Shown piece by piece: positions 1 through 12,081 of a stretch of 64,000 nucleotides of DNA. The notes beneath the pieces were generated by a model that did not search any database, was not told the DNA's origin, and saw nothing but the letters and a program-made list of their open reading frames with translations. Origin of the DNA: Maea johnstoni. Lineage: Eukaryota; Annelida; Polychaeta; Spionida; Magelonidae. The stretch spans positions 57,761,917 to 57,825,916 of the forward strand of contig OZ012685.1 of NCBI GenBank assembly GCA_963942565.1, read 5' to 3'. How positions within the stretch are numbered: the first letter of the stretch is position 1; every line of letters begins with the position of its first letter. The position numbers were made by a program, and so were the translations under genes.

Positions 1-353
1 GGGCAAGACAGTTCATTCCATATTGCCTCAGTCTACCCAACTGCAAAATGGGTCCTTAGTATTAAAAAGGCAGTGTTTAGAGCTTGCACTCTATATGCAG
101 CTGCTCTGTAATACTGGTATCCTTTGGGGTATTGAAATGGTGTCCATGTGTACAGGCCTGCTAGGGAAGGAGGGTCGTATGAACACTTGGGTGGATACAA
201 GACTATAAACAGAATACCTTTACCTTTTACCTTCATCTCTCATTGTAGTACAATGCGTGTAAGGACACATAGGGCTGAATGGGTTAAATGTAGCATTAGT
301 ATCATATTTTATTGGCTTGGTGGGTGGAATCAAGGATCTTACCCTTAGGTCAG

Positions 354-373
354 TCACCTGTAGACAGGAGTGA
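354..373. repeat. Small imperfect hairpin in array A intron
   Basis: TCACCTG and CAGGAGTGA pair with one bulged A around a three-base loop. It is present in all regular array A units and absent from the rearranged unit at 27.8 kb. No function is evident. Confidence 0.35.
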
Positions 374-405
374 TTGGTTATGCAAGGGTGTCCAGGTATA
401 TAGAT

Positions 406-439
406 CCTGGAGCACCACTATAAATCTCCCCTGGAGCAC
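406..439 (+). promoter_or_regulatory. TATAAAT box bracketed by CCTGGAGCAC direct repeats (speculative)
   Basis: CCTGGAGCAC occurs at 406-415 and again at 430-439, bracketing TATAAAT at 419-425. It lies about 240 bp upstream of exon alpha and is conserved in all regular array A units. A start about 30 bp downstream, near 450, would fit the usual TATA spacing. There is no long open frame after it, and it would lie within an intron if the exons are spliced together, so it may be chance. Confidence 0.2.
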
Positions 440-661
440 AGCATTTTTAGTGGACGGCATGCTACAAGTGGATCAAAGATATTGTTAAAAGTTTGGACTA
501 CTACTATTTAAGCCTTCATATCAATAATTAGAGCTAGTATCAATGAAAAGGCTTATAAATCTATTCATCAATATATTTAGAGTTTTAACAACTTTTATTA
601 CGACTGATATGAATGATTTTCACGCTGACTTTAATTTGATTTTATTTTTATTTTTATACAG

Positions 662-733
662 GAAGCTTGATGCAGAAAGGGAAGGAAAGAAGAAGGAGCT
701 GAGTAAACACATTCCAGGACCCCTACAGGGACA
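662..733 (+). CDS. Exon alpha copy 1 (reference), symmetric phase-2 coding exon
   Basis: I do not recognise the protein. The exon is bounded by a T-rich acceptor (TTTTTATTTTTATACAG, AG at 660-661) and a consensus-like donor (GTAAGTATT at 734). It is 72 nt; of the three frames only the one starting with a single G is open throughout. That frame reads KLDAEREG, a lysine run, ELSKHIPG and a PLQG end, and leaves CA to be completed by the G of the next exon (CAG, Gln). Both flanking introns are therefore phase 2, so tandem copies can be joined in frame to give a 24-residue repeat rich in Lys, Glu and Gly with two Pro. It looks hydrophilic and probably unstructured or helical. A spliced host gene exon is the best reading; a non-expressed exon relic inside a satellite is the alternative. 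Confidence 0.5.
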
Positions 734-743
734 GTAAGTATTG

Positions 744-1048
744 CTGGTTAGTTGGTTAGTTGTTGGACTAGTAATCAGTAGGTTGCTGACCTGGGCACTT
801 CGGTCAATCCTTGGGCAAGACAGTTCATTCCATATTGCCTCAGTCTACCCAACTGCAAAATGGGTCCTTAGTATTAAAAAGGCAGTGTTTAGAGCTTGCA
901 CTCTATATGCAGCTGCTCTGTAATACTGGTATCCTTTGGGGTATTGAAATGGTGTCCATGTGTACAGGCCTGCTAGGGAAGGAGGGTCGTATGAACACTT
1001 GGGTGGATACAAGACTATAAACAGAATACCTTTACCTTTTACCTTCAT
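744..1048 (+). mobile_element. tRNA-derived SINE-like segment in array A unit (reference copy)
   Basis: This stretch starts with a tRNA-like TTAGTTGGTTAG (A-box-like), then an anticodon-loop-like CTAGTAA in a GGA/TCA context as in tRNA-Thr(AGT). It continues into CCTTGGGCAAGACA and CAACTGCAAAATGGG, wording common in invertebrate SINE bodies, and ends in a TTTACC-type tail (ACCTTTACCTTTTACC). No good B box survives, so it is probably a fossil. The same segment sits at the same place in essentially every array A unit, so it inserted before the amplification and was copied along. It fills the first ~300 bp of each intron after the donor. Short open frames of 60-69 codons across it on both strands are by-products of this sequence. 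Family assignment needs a repeat-library search. Confidence 0.6.
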
Positions 1049-1473
1049 CTCTCATTGTAGTACAATGCGTGTAAGGACACATAGGGCTGAATGGGTTAAA
1101 TGTAGCATTAGTATCATATTTTATTGGCTTGGTGGGTGGAATCAAGGATCTTACCCTTAGGTCAGTCACCTGTAGACAGGAGTGATTGGTTATGCAAGGG
1201 TGTCCAGGTATATAGATCCTGGAGCACCACTATAAATCTCCCCTGGAGCACAGCATTTTTAGTGGACGGCATGCTACAAGTGGATCAAAGATATTGTTAA
1301 AAGTTTGGACTACTACTATTTAAGCCTTCATATCAATAATTAGAGCTAGTATCAATGAAAAGGCTTATAAATCTATTCATCAATATATTTAGAGTTTTAA
1401 CAACTTTTATTACGACTGATATGAATGATTTTCACGCTGACTTTAATTTTATTTTATTTTTATTTTTATACAG

Positions 1474-1542
1474 GAAGCTTGATGCAGAAAGGGAAGGAAA
1501 GAAGGAGCTGAGTAAACACATTCCACGACCCCTACAGGGACA
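1474..1542 (+). CDS. Exon alpha copy 2, 69-nt form with Gly-to-Arg
   Basis: Lacks one AAG (Lys) codon, frame kept; CCACGA replaces CCAGGA, changing Gly to Arg. Splice sites intact; acceptor tract has TTTTATTTTA. Confidence 0.45.
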
Positions 1543-2282
1543 GTAAGTATTGCTGGTTAGTTGGTTAGTTGTTGGACTAGTAATCAGTAGGTTGCTGACC
1601 TGGGCACTTCGGTCAATCCTTGGGCAAGACAGTTCATTCCATATTGCCTCAGTCTACCCAACTGCAAAATGGGTCCTTAGTATTAAAAAGGCAGTGTTTA
1701 GAGCTTGCACTCTATATGCAGCTGCTCTGTAATACTGGTATCCTTTGGGGTATTGAAATGGTGTCCATGTGTACAGGCCTGCTAGGGAAGGAGGGTCGTA
1801 TGAACACTTGGGTGGATACAAGACTATAAACAGAATACCTTTACCTTTTACCTTCATCTCTCATTGTAGTACAATGCGTGTAAGGACACATAGGGCTGAA
1901 TGGGTTAAATGTAGCATTAGTATCATATTTTATTGGCTTGGTGGGTGGAATCAAGGATCTTACCCTTAGGGCAGTCACCTGTAGACAGGAGTGATTGGTT
2001 ATGCAAGGGTGTCCAGGTATATAGATCCTGGAGCACCACTATAAATCTCCCCTGGAGCACAGCATTTTTAGTGGACGGCATGCTACAAGTGGATCAAAGA
2101 TATTGTTAAAAGTTTGGACTACTACTATTTAAGCCTTCATATCAATAATTAGAGCTAGTATCAATGAAAAGGCTTATAAATCTATTCATCAATATATTTA
2201 GAGTTTTAACAACTTTTATTACGACTGATATGAATGATTTTCACGCTGACTTTAATTTTATTTTATTTTTATTTTTATACAG

Positions 2283-2354
2283 GAAGCTTGATGCAGAAAG
2301 GGAAGGAAAGAAGAAGGAGCTGAGTAAACACATTCCAGGACCCCTACAGGGACA
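2283..2354 (+). CDS. Exon alpha copy 3, 72-nt form
   Basis: Same peptide as the reference copy; acceptor tract is the T variant. Confidence 0.45.
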
Positions 2355-3094
2355 GTAAGTATTGCTGGTTAGTTGGTTAGTTGTTGGACTAGTAATCAGT
2401 AGGTTGCTGACCTGGGCACTTCGGTCAATCCTTGGGCAAGACAGTTCATTCCATATTGCCTCAGTCTACCCAACTGCAAAATGGGTCCTTAGTATTAAAA
2501 AGGCAGTGTTTAGAGCTTGCACTCTATATGCAGCTGCTCTGTAATACTGTTATCCTTTGGGGTATTGAAATGGTGTCCATGTGTACAGGCCTGCTAGGGA
2601 AGGAGGGTTGTATGAACACTTGGGTGGATACAAGACTATAAACAGAATACCTTTACCTTTTACCTTCATCTCTCATTGTAGTACAATGCGTGTAAGGACA
2701 CATAGGGCTGAATGGGTTAAATGTAGCATTAGTATCATATTTTATTGGCTTGGTGGGTGGAATCAAGGATCTTACCCTTAGGGCAGTCACCTGTAGACAG
2801 GAGTGATTGGTTATGCAAGGGTGTCCAGGTATATAGATCCTGGAGCACCACTATAAATCTCCCCTGGAGCACAGCATTTTTAGTGGACGGCATGCTACAA
2901 GTGGATCAAAGATATTGTTAAAAGTTTGGACTACTACTATTTAAGCCTTCATATCAATAATTAGAGCTAGTATCAATGAAAAGGCTTATAAATCTATTCA
3001 TCAATATATTTAGAGTTTTAACAACTTTTATTACGACTGATATGAATGATTTTCACGCTGACTTTAATTTGATTTTATTTTTATTTTTATACAG

Positions 3095-3166
3095 GAAGCT
3101 TGATGCAGAAAGGGAAGGAAAGAAGAAGGAGCTGAGTAAACACATTCCACGACCCCTACAGGGACA
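3095..3166 (+). CDS. Exon alpha copy 4, 72-nt form with Gly-to-Arg
   Basis: Carries the CCACGA (Gly to Arg) change. Its upstream intron has two private changes (TGTTATCC and GGGTTGTATG) shared only with copy 16. Confidence 0.45.
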
Positions 3167-3906
3167 GTAAGTATTGCTGGTTAGTTGGTTAGTTGTTGGA
3201 CTAGTAATCAGTAGGTTGCTGACCTGGGCACTTCGGTCAATCCTTGGGCAAGACAGTTCATTCCATATTGCCTCAGTCTACCCAACTGCAAAATGGGTCC
3301 TTAGTATTAAAAAGGCAGTGTTTAGAGCTTGCACTCTATATGCAGCTGCTCTGTAATACTGGTATCCTTTGGGGTATTGAAATGGTGTCCATGTGTACAG
3401 GCCTGCTAGGGAAGGAGGGTCGTATGAACACTTGGGTGGATACAAGACTATAAACAGAATACCTTTACCTTTTACCTTCATCTCTCATTGTAGTACAATG
3501 CGTGTAAGGACGCATAGGGCTGAATGGGTTAAATGTAGCATTAGTATCATATTTTATTGGCTTGGTGGGTGGAATCAAGGATCTTACCCTTAGGTCAGTC
3601 ACCTGTAGACAGGAGTGATTGGTTATGCAAGGGTGTCCAGGTATATAGATCCTGGAGCACCACTATAAATCTCCCCTGGAGCACAGCATTTTTAGTGGAC
3701 GGCATGCTACAAGTGGATCAAAGATATTGTTAAAAGTTTGGACTACTACTATTTAAGCCTTCATATCAATAATTAGAGCTAGTATCAATGAAAAGGCTTA
3801 TAAATCTATTCATCAATATATTTAGAGTTTTAACAACTTTTATTACGACTGATATGAATGATTTTCACGCTGACTTTAATTTGATTTGATTTTTATTTTT
3901 ATACAG

Positions 3907-3978
3907 GAAGCTTGATGCAGAAAGGGAAGGAAAGAAGAAGGAGCTGAGTAAACACATTCCAGGACCCCTACAGGGACA
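3907..3978 (+). CDS. Exon alpha copy 5, 72-nt form
   Basis: Peptide unchanged. Acceptor tract carries the TTTGATTTGA variant, which adds a second G to the pyrimidine run. The following intron has the 7-bp deletion. Confidence 0.45.
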
Positions 3979-4711
3979 GTAAGTATTGCTGGTTAGTTGG
4001 TTAGACTAGTAATCAGTAGGTTGCTGACCTGGGCACTTCGGTCAATCCTTGGGCAAGACAGTTCATTCCATATTGCCTCAGTCTACCCAACTGCAAAATG
4101 GGTCCTTAGTATTAAAAAGGCAGTGTTTAGAGCTTGCACTCTATATGCAGCTGCTCTGTAATACTGGTATCCTTTGGGGTATTGAAATGGTGTCCATGTG
4201 TACAGGCCTGCTAGGGAAGGAGGGTCGTATGAACACTTGGGTGGATACAAGACTATAAACAGAATACCTTTACCTTTTACCTTCATCTCTCATTGTAGTA
4301 CAATGCGTGTAAGGACACATAGGGCTGAATGGGTTAAATGTAGCATTAGTATCATATTTTATTGGCTTGGTGGGTGGAATCAAGGATCTTACCCTTAGGG
4401 CAGTCACCTGTAGACAGGAGTGATTGGTTATGCAAGGGTGTCCAGGTATATAGATCCTGGAGCACCACTATAAATCTCCCCTGGAGCACAGCATTTTTAG
4501 TGGACGGCATGCTACAAGTGGATCAAAGATATTGTTAAAAGTTTGGACTACTACTATTTAAGCCTTCATATCAATAATTAGAACTAGTATCAATGAAAAG
4601 GCTTATAAATCTATTCATCAATATATTTAGAGTTTTAACAACTTTTATTACGACTGATATGAATGATTTTCACGCTGACTTTAATTTTATTTTATTTTTA
4701 TTTTTATACAG

Positions 4712-4783
4712 GAAGCTTGATGCAGAAAGGGAAGGAAAGAAGAAGGAGCTGAGTAAACACATTCCAGGACCCCTACAGGGACA
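4712..4783 (+). CDS. Exon alpha copy 6, 72-nt form
   Basis: Peptide unchanged; T-variant acceptor tract; GAACTAG variant upstream. Confidence 0.45.
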
Positions 4784-5523
4784 GTAAGTATTGCTGGTTA
4801 GTTGGTTAGTTGTTGGACTAGTAATCAGTAGGTTGCTGACCTGGGCACTTCGGTCAATCCTTGGGCAAGACAGTTCATTCCATATTGCCTCAGTCTACCC
4901 AACTGCAAAATGGGTCCTTAGTATTAAAAAGGCAGTGTTTAGAGCTTGCACTCTATATGCAGCTGCTCTGTAATACTGGTATCCTTTGGGGGATTGAAAT
5001 GGTGTCCATGTGTACAGGCCTGCTAGGGAAGGAGGGTCGTATGAACACTTGGGTGGATACAAGACTATAAACAGAATACCTTTACCTTTTACCTTCATCT
5101 CTCATTGTAGTACAATGCGTGTAAGGACACATAGGGCTGAATGGGTTAAATGTAGCATTAGTATCATATTTTATTGGCTTGGTGGGTGGAATCAAGGATC
5201 TTACCCTTAGGTCAGTCACCTGTAGACAGGAGTGATTGGTTATGCAAGGGTGTCCAGGTATATAGATCCTGGAGCACCACTATAAATCTCCCCTGGAGCA
5301 CAGCATTTTTAGTGGACGGCATGCTACAAGTGGATCAAAGATATTGTTAAAAGTTTGGACTACTACTATTTAAGCCTTCATATCAATAATTAGAGCTAGT
5401 ATCAATGAAAAGGCTTATAAATCTATTCATCAATATATTTAGAGTTTTAACAACTTTTATTACGACTGATATGAATGATTTTCACGCTGACTTTAATTTG
5501 ATTTTATTTTTATTTTTATACAG

Positions 5524-5595
5524 GAAGCTTGATGCAGAAAGGGAAGGAAAGAAGAAGGAGCTGAGTAAACACATTCCAGGACCCCTACAGGGACA
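5524..5595 (+). CDS. Exon alpha copy 7, 72-nt form
   Basis: Peptide unchanged; GGGGGATTG variant in the preceding SINE-like part. Confidence 0.45.
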
Positions 5596-6335
5596 GTAAG
5601 TATTGCTGGTTAGTTGGTTAGTTGTTGGACTAGTAATCAGTAGGTTGCTGACCTGGGCACTTCGGTCAATCCTTGGGCAAGACAGTTCATTCCATATTGC
5701 CTCAGTCTACCCAACTGCAAAATGGGTCCTTAGTATTAAAAAGGCAGTGTTTAGAGCTTGCACTCTATATGCAGCTGCTCTGTAATACTGGTATCCTTTG
5801 GGGTATTGAAATGGTGTCCATGTGTACAGGCCTGCTAGGGAAGGAGGGTCGTATGAACACTTGGGTGGATACAAGACTATAAACAGAATACCTTTACCTT
5901 TTACCTTCATCTCTCATTGTAGTACAATGCGTGTAAGGACACATAGGGCTGAATGGGTTAAATGTAGCATTAGTATCATATTTTATTGGCTTGGTGGGTG
6001 GAATCAAGGATCTTACCCTTAGGTCAGTCACCTGTAGACAGGAGTGATTGGTTATGCAAGGGTGTCCAGGTATATAGATCCTGGAGCACCACTATAAATC
6101 TCCCCTGGAGCACAGCATTTTTAGTGGACGGCATGCTACAAGTGGATCAAAGATATTGTTAAAAGTTTGGACTACTACTATTTAAGCCTTCATATCAATA
6201 ATTAGAGCTAGTATCAATGAAAAGGCTTATAAATCTATTCATCAATATATTTAGAGTTTTAACAACTTTTATTACGACTGATATGAATGATTTTCACGCT
6301 GACTTTAATTTTATTTTATTTTTATTTTTATACAG

Positions 6336-6407
6336 GAAGCTTGATGCAGAAAGGGAAGGAAAGAAGAAGGAGCTGAGTAAACACATTCCAGGACCCCTAC
6401 AGGGACA
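6336..6407 (+). CDS. Exon alpha copy 8, 72-nt form
   Basis: Peptide unchanged; T-variant acceptor tract. Confidence 0.45.
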
Positions 6408-7147
6408 GTAAGTATTGCTGGTTAGTTGGTTAGTTGTTGGACTAGTAATCAGTAGGTTGCTGACCTGGGCACTTCGGTCAATCCTTGGGCAAGACAGTTC
6501 ATTCCATATTGCCTCAGTCTACCCAACTGCAAAATGGGTCCTTAGTATTAAAAAGGCAGTGTTTAGAGCTTGCACTCTATATGCAGCTGCTCTGTAATAC
6601 TGGTATCCTTTGGGGTATTGAAATGGTGTCCATGTGTACAGGCCTGCTAGGGAAGGAGGGTCGTATGAACACTTGGGTGGATACAAGACTATAAACAGAA
6701 TACCTTTACCTTTTACCTTCATCTCTCATTGTAGTACAATGCGTGTAAGGACACATAGGGCTGAATGGGTTAAATGTAGCATTAGTATCATATTTTATTG
6801 GCTTGGTGGGTGGAATCAAGGATCTTACCCTTAGGGCAGTCACCTGTAGACAGGAGTGATTGGTTATGCAAGGGTGTCCAGGTATATAGATCCTGGAGCA
6901 CCACTATAAATCTCCCCTGGAGCACAGCATTTTTAGTGGACGGCATGCTACAAGTGGATCAAAGATATTGTTAAAAGTTTGGACTACTACTATTTAAGCC
7001 TTCATATCAATAATTAGAGCTAGTATCAATGAAAAGGCTTATAAATCTATTCATCAATATATTTAGAGTTTTAACAACTTTTATTACGACTGATATGAAT
7101 GATTTTCACGCTGACTTTAATTTGATTTGATTTTTATTTTTATACAG

Positions 7148-7219
7148 GAAGCTTGATGCAGAAAGGGAAGGAAAGAAGAAGGAGCTGAGTAAACACATTC
7201 CAGGACCCCTACAGGGACA
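7148..7219 (+). CDS. Exon alpha copy 9, 72-nt form
   Basis: Peptide unchanged; TTTGATTTGA acceptor tract. Confidence 0.45.
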
Positions 7220-7959
7220 GTAAGTATTGCTGGTTAGTTGGTTAGTTGTTGGACTAGTAATCAGTAGGTTGCTGACCTGGGCACTTCGGTCAATCCTTGG
7301 GCAAGACAGTTCATTCCATATTGCCTCAGTCTACCCAACTGCAAAATGGGTCCTTAGTATTAAAAAGGCAGTGTTTAGAGCTTGCACTCTATATGCAGCT
7401 GCTCTGTAATACTGGTATCCTTTGGGGTATTGAAATGGTGTCCATGTGTACAGGCCTGCTAGGGAAGGAGGGTCGTATGAACACTTGGGTGGATACAAGA
7501 CTATAAACAGAATACCTTTACCTTTTACCTTCATCTCTCATTGTAGTACAATGCGTGTAAGGACACATAGGGCTGAATGGGTTAAATGTAGCATTAGTAT
7601 CATATTTTATTGGCTTGGTGGGTGGAATCAAGGATCTTACCCTTAGGTCAGTCACCTGTAGACAGGAGTGATTGGTTATGCAAGGGTGTCCAGGTATATA
7701 GATCCTGGAGCACCACTATAAATCTCCCCTGGAGCACAGCATTTTTAGTGGACGGCATGCTACAAGTGGATCAAAGATATTGTTAAAAGTTTGGACTACT
7801 ACTATTTAAGCCTTCATATCAATAATTAGAGCTAGTATCAATGAAAAGGCTTATAAATCTATTCATCAATATATTTAGAGTTTTAACAACTTTTATTACG
7901 ACTGATATGAATGATTTTCACGCTGACTTTAATTTGATTTTATTTTTATTTTTATACAG

Positions 7960-8031
7960 GAAGCTTGATGCAGAAAGGGAAGGAAAGAAGAAGGAGCTGA
8001 GTAAACACATTCCAGGACCCCTACAGGGACA
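7960..8031 (+). CDS. Exon alpha copy 10, 72-nt form
   Basis: Identical to the reference exon. Confidence 0.45.
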
Positions 8032-8771
8032 GTAAGTATTGCTGGTTAGTTGGTTAGTTGTTGGACTAGTAATCAGTAGGTTGCTGACCTGGGCACTTCG
8101 GTCAATCCTTGGGCAAGACAGTTCATTCCATATTGCCTCAGTCTACCCAACTGCAAAATGGGTCCTTAGTATTAAAAAGGCAGTGTTTAGAGCTTGCACT
8201 CTATATGCAGCTGCTCTGTAATACTGGTATCCTTTGGGGGATTGAAATGGTGTCCATGTGTACAGGCCTGCTAGGGAAGGAGGGTCGTATGAACACTTGG
8301 GTGGATACAAGACTATAAACAGAATACCTTTACCTTTTACCTTCATCTCTCATTGTAGTACAATGCGTGTAAGGACACATAGGGCTGAATGGGTTAAATG
8401 TAGCATTAGTATCATATTTTATTGGCTTGGTGGGTGGAATCAAGGATCTTACCCTTAGGTCAGTCACCTGTAGACAGGAGTGATTGGTTATGCAAGGGTG
8501 TCCAGGTATATAGATCCTGGAGCACCACTATAAATCTCCCCTGGAGCACAGCATTTTTAGTGGACGGCATGCTACAAGTGGATCAAAGATATTGTTAAAA
8601 GTTTGGACTACTACTATTTAAGCCTTCATATCAATAATTAGAGCTAGTATCAATGAAAAGGCTTATAAATCTATTCATCAATATATTTAGAGTTTTAACA
8701 ACTTTTATTACGACTGATATGAATGATTTTCACGCTGACTTTAATTTGATTTTATTTTTATTTTTATACAG

Positions 8772-8843
8772 GAAGCTTGATGCAGAAAGGGAAGGAAAGA
8801 AGAAGGAGCTGAGTAAACACATTCCAGGACCCCTACAGGGACA
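8772..8843 (+). CDS. Exon alpha copy 11, 72-nt form
   Basis: Identical to the reference exon; GGGGGATTG variant upstream. Confidence 0.45.
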
Positions 8844-9583
8844 GTAAGTATTGCTGGTTAGTTGGTTAGTTGTTGGACTAGTAATCAGTAGGTTGCTGAC
8901 CTGGGCACTTCGGTCAATCCTTGGGCAAGACAGTTCATTCCATATTGCCTCAGTCTACCCAACTGCAAAATGGGTCCTTAGTATTAAAAAGGCAGTGTTT
9001 AGAGCTTGCACTCTATATGCAGCTGCTCTGTAATACTGGTATCCTTTGGGGGATTGAAATGGTGTCCATGTGTACAGGCCTGCTAGGGAAGGAGGGTCGT
9101 ATGAACACTTGGGTGGATACAAGACTATAAACAGAATACCTTTACCTTTTACCTTCATCTCTCATTGTAGTACAATGCGTGTAAGGACACATAGGGCTGA
9201 ATGGGTTAAATGTAGCATTAGTATCATATTTTATTGGCTTGGTGGGTGGAATCAAGGATCTTACCCTTAGGGCAGTCACCTGTAGACAGGAGTGATTGGT
9301 TATGCAAGGGTGTCCAGGTATATAGATCCTGGAGCACCACTATAAATCTCCCCTGGAGCACAGCATTTTTAGTGGACGGCATGCTACAAGTGGATCAAAG
9401 ATATTGTTAAAAGTTTGGACTACTACTATTTAAGCCTTCATATCAATAATTAGAGCTAGTATCAATGAAAAGGCTTATAAATCTATTCATCAATATATTT
9501 AGAGTTTTAACAACTTTTATTACGACTGATATGAATGATTTTCACGCTGACTTTAATTTGATTTTATTTTTATTTTTATACAG

Positions 9584-9655
9584 GAAGCTTGATGCAGAAA
9601 GGGAAGGAAAGAAGAAGGAGCTGAGTAAACACATTCCAGGACCCCTACAGGGACA
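9584..9655 (+). CDS. Exon alpha copy 12, 72-nt form
   Basis: Identical to the reference exon; GGGGGATTG variant upstream. Confidence 0.45.
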
Positions 9656-10395
9656 GTAAGTATTGCTGGTTAGTTGGTTAGTTGTTGGACTAGTAATCAG
9701 TAGGTTGCTGACCTGGGCACTTCGGTCAATCCTTGGGCAAGACAGTTAATTCCATATTGCCTCAGTCTACCCAACTGCAAAATGGGTCCTTAGTATTAAA
9801 AAGGCAGTGTTTAGAGCTTGCACTCTATATGCAGCTGCTCTGTAATACTGGTATCCTTTGGGGGATTGAAATGGTGTCCATGTGTACAGGCCTGCTAGGG
9901 AAGGAGGGTCGTATGAACACTTGGGTGGATACAAGACTATAAACAGAATACCTTTACCTTTTACCTTCATCTCTCATTGTAGTACAATGCGTGTAAGGAC
10001 ACATAGGGCTGAATGGGTTAAATGTAGCATTAGTATCATATTTTATTGGCTTGGTGGGTGGAATCAAGGATCTTACCCTTAGGTCAGTCACCTGTAGACA
10101 GGAGTGATTGGTTATGCAAGGGTGTCCAGGTATATAGATCCTGGAGCACCACTATAAATCTCCCCTGGAGCACAGCATTTTTAGTGGACGGCATGCTACA
10201 AGTGGATCAAAGATATTGTTAAAAGTTTGGACTACTACTATTTAAGCCTTCATATCAATAATTAGAGCTAGTATCAATGAAAAGGCTTATAAATCTATTC
10301 ATCAATATATTTAGAGTTTTAACAACTTTTATTACGACTGATATGAATGATTTTCACGCTGACTTTAATTTGATTTTATTTTTATTTTTATACAG

Positions 10396-10467
10396 GAAGC
10401 TTGATGCAGAAAGGGAAGGAAAGAAGAAGGAGCTGAGTAAACACATTCCAGGACCCCTACAGGGACA
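10396..10467 (+). CDS. Exon alpha copy 13, 72-nt form
   Basis: Identical exon; the preceding SINE-like part has a private change (AGTTAATTCC near 9748). Confidence 0.45.
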
Positions 10468-11207
10468 GTAAGTATTGCTGGTTAGTTGGTTAGTTGTTGG
10501 ACTAGTAATCAGTAGGTTGCTGACCTGGGCACTTCGGTCAATCCTTGGGCAAGACAGTTCATTCCATATTGCCTCAGTCTACCCAACTGCAAAATGGGTC
10601 CTTAGTATTAAAAAGGCAGTGTTTAGAGCTTGCACTCTATATGCAGCTGCTCTGTAATACTGGTATCCTTTGGGGTATTGAAATGGTGTCCATGTGTACA
10701 GGCCTGCTAGGGAAGGAGGGTCGTATGAACACTTGGGTGGATACAAGACTATAAACAGAATACCTTTACCTTTTACCTTCATCTCTCATTGTAGTACAAT
10801 GCGTGTAAGGACACATAGGGCTGAATGGGTTAAATGTAGCATTAGTATCATATTTTATTGGCTTGGTGGGTGGAATCAAGGATCTTACCCTTAGGGCAGT
10901 CACCTGTAGACAGGAGTGATTGGTTATGCAAGGGTGTCCAGGTATATAGATCCTGGAGCACCACTATAAATCTCCCCTGGAGCACAGCATTTTTAGTGGA
11001 CGGCATGCTACAAGTGGATCAAAGATATTGTTAAAAGTTTGGACTACTACTATTTAAGCCTTCATATCAATAATTAGAACTAGTATCAATGAAAAGGCTT
11101 ATAAATCTATTCATCAATATATTTAGAGTTTTAACAACTTTTATTACGACTGATATGAATGATTTTCACGCTGACTTTAATTTGATTTTATTTTTATTTT
11201 TATACAG

Positions 11208-11276
11208 GAAGCTTGATGCAGAAAGGGAAGGAAAGAAGGAGCTGAGTAAACACATTCCAGGACCCCTACAGGGACA
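11208..11276 (+). CDS. Exon alpha copy 14, 69-nt form
   Basis: One Lys codon fewer; followed by the 7-bp intron deletion. Confidence 0.45.
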
Positions 11277-12009
11277 GTAAGTATTGCTGGTTAGTTGGTT
11301 AGACTAGTAATCAGTAGGTTGCTGACCTGGGCACTTCGGTCAATCCTTGGGCAAGACAGTTCATTCCATATTGCCTCAGTCTACCCAACTGCAAAATGGG
11401 TCCTTAGTATTAAAAAGGCAGTGTTTAGAGCTTGCACTCTATATGCAGCTGCTCTGTAATACTGGTATCCTTTGGGGTATTGAAATGGTGTCCATGTGTA
11501 CAGGCCTGCTAGGGAAGGAGGGTCGTATGAACACTTGGGTGGATACAAGACTATAAACAGAATACCTTTACCTTTTACCTTCATCTCTCATTGTAGTACA
11601 ATGCGTGTAAGGACACATAGGGCTGAATGGGTTAAATGTAGCATTAGTATCATATTTTATTGGCTTGGTGGGTGGAATCAAGGATCTTACCCTTAGGGCA
11701 GTCACCTGTAGACAGGAGTGATTGGTTATGCAAGGGTGTCCAGGTATATAGATCCTGGAGCACCACTATAAATCTCCCCTGGAGCACAGCATTTTTAGTG
11801 GACGGCATGCTACAAGTGGATCAAAGATATTGTTAAAAGTTTGGACTACTACTATTTAAGCCTTCATATCAATAATTAGAGCTAGTATCAATGAAAAGGC
11901 TTATAAATCTATTCATCAATATATTTAGAGTTTTAACAACTTTTATTACGACTGATATGAATGATTTTCACGCTGACTTTAATTTTATTTTATTTTTATT
12001 TTTATACAG

Positions 12010-12081
12010 GAAGCTTGATGCAGAAAGGGAAGGAAAGAAGAAGGAGCTGAGTAAACACATTCCAGGACCCCTACAGGGACA
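12010..12081 (+). CDS. Exon alpha copy 15, 72-nt form
   Basis: Peptide unchanged; T-variant tract, matching copy 3, 9,727 bp upstream. Confidence 0.45.

Larger units (their letters stand above)
1769..3170 (+). repeat. Units 3-4, repeated at 11496-12897 (offset 9,727 bp)
   Basis: The pair TGTTATCC / GGGTTGTATG plus the CCACGA exon change occurs only in units 4 and 16, and the T-variant tract precedes it in both 3 and 15. Neighbouring unit 5 does not match unit 17, so the shared block is short or was eroded by conversion. Confidence 0.65.

Noticed and set aside
33-348. Overlapping 60-69-codon frames on both strands repeated in every array A unit, as coding genes
   Set aside because: They lie in the SINE-like and intronic part, overlap each other in several frames, lack start context, and repeat only because the unit repeats.
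543-661. Hydrophobic frame (MKRLINLF onward) read straight into exon alpha as an unspliced 64-residue protein
   Set aside because: The hydrophobic part is the T-rich tract of the acceptor; copies 5, 9, 29, 42 and 44 have stops there while their exon part stays open, and the frame ends in the donor's TAA.
744-800. Functional tRNA gene in each array A unit
   Set aside because: Only A-box-like and anticodon-loop-like parts remain; no B box, no acceptor stem pairing was seen.
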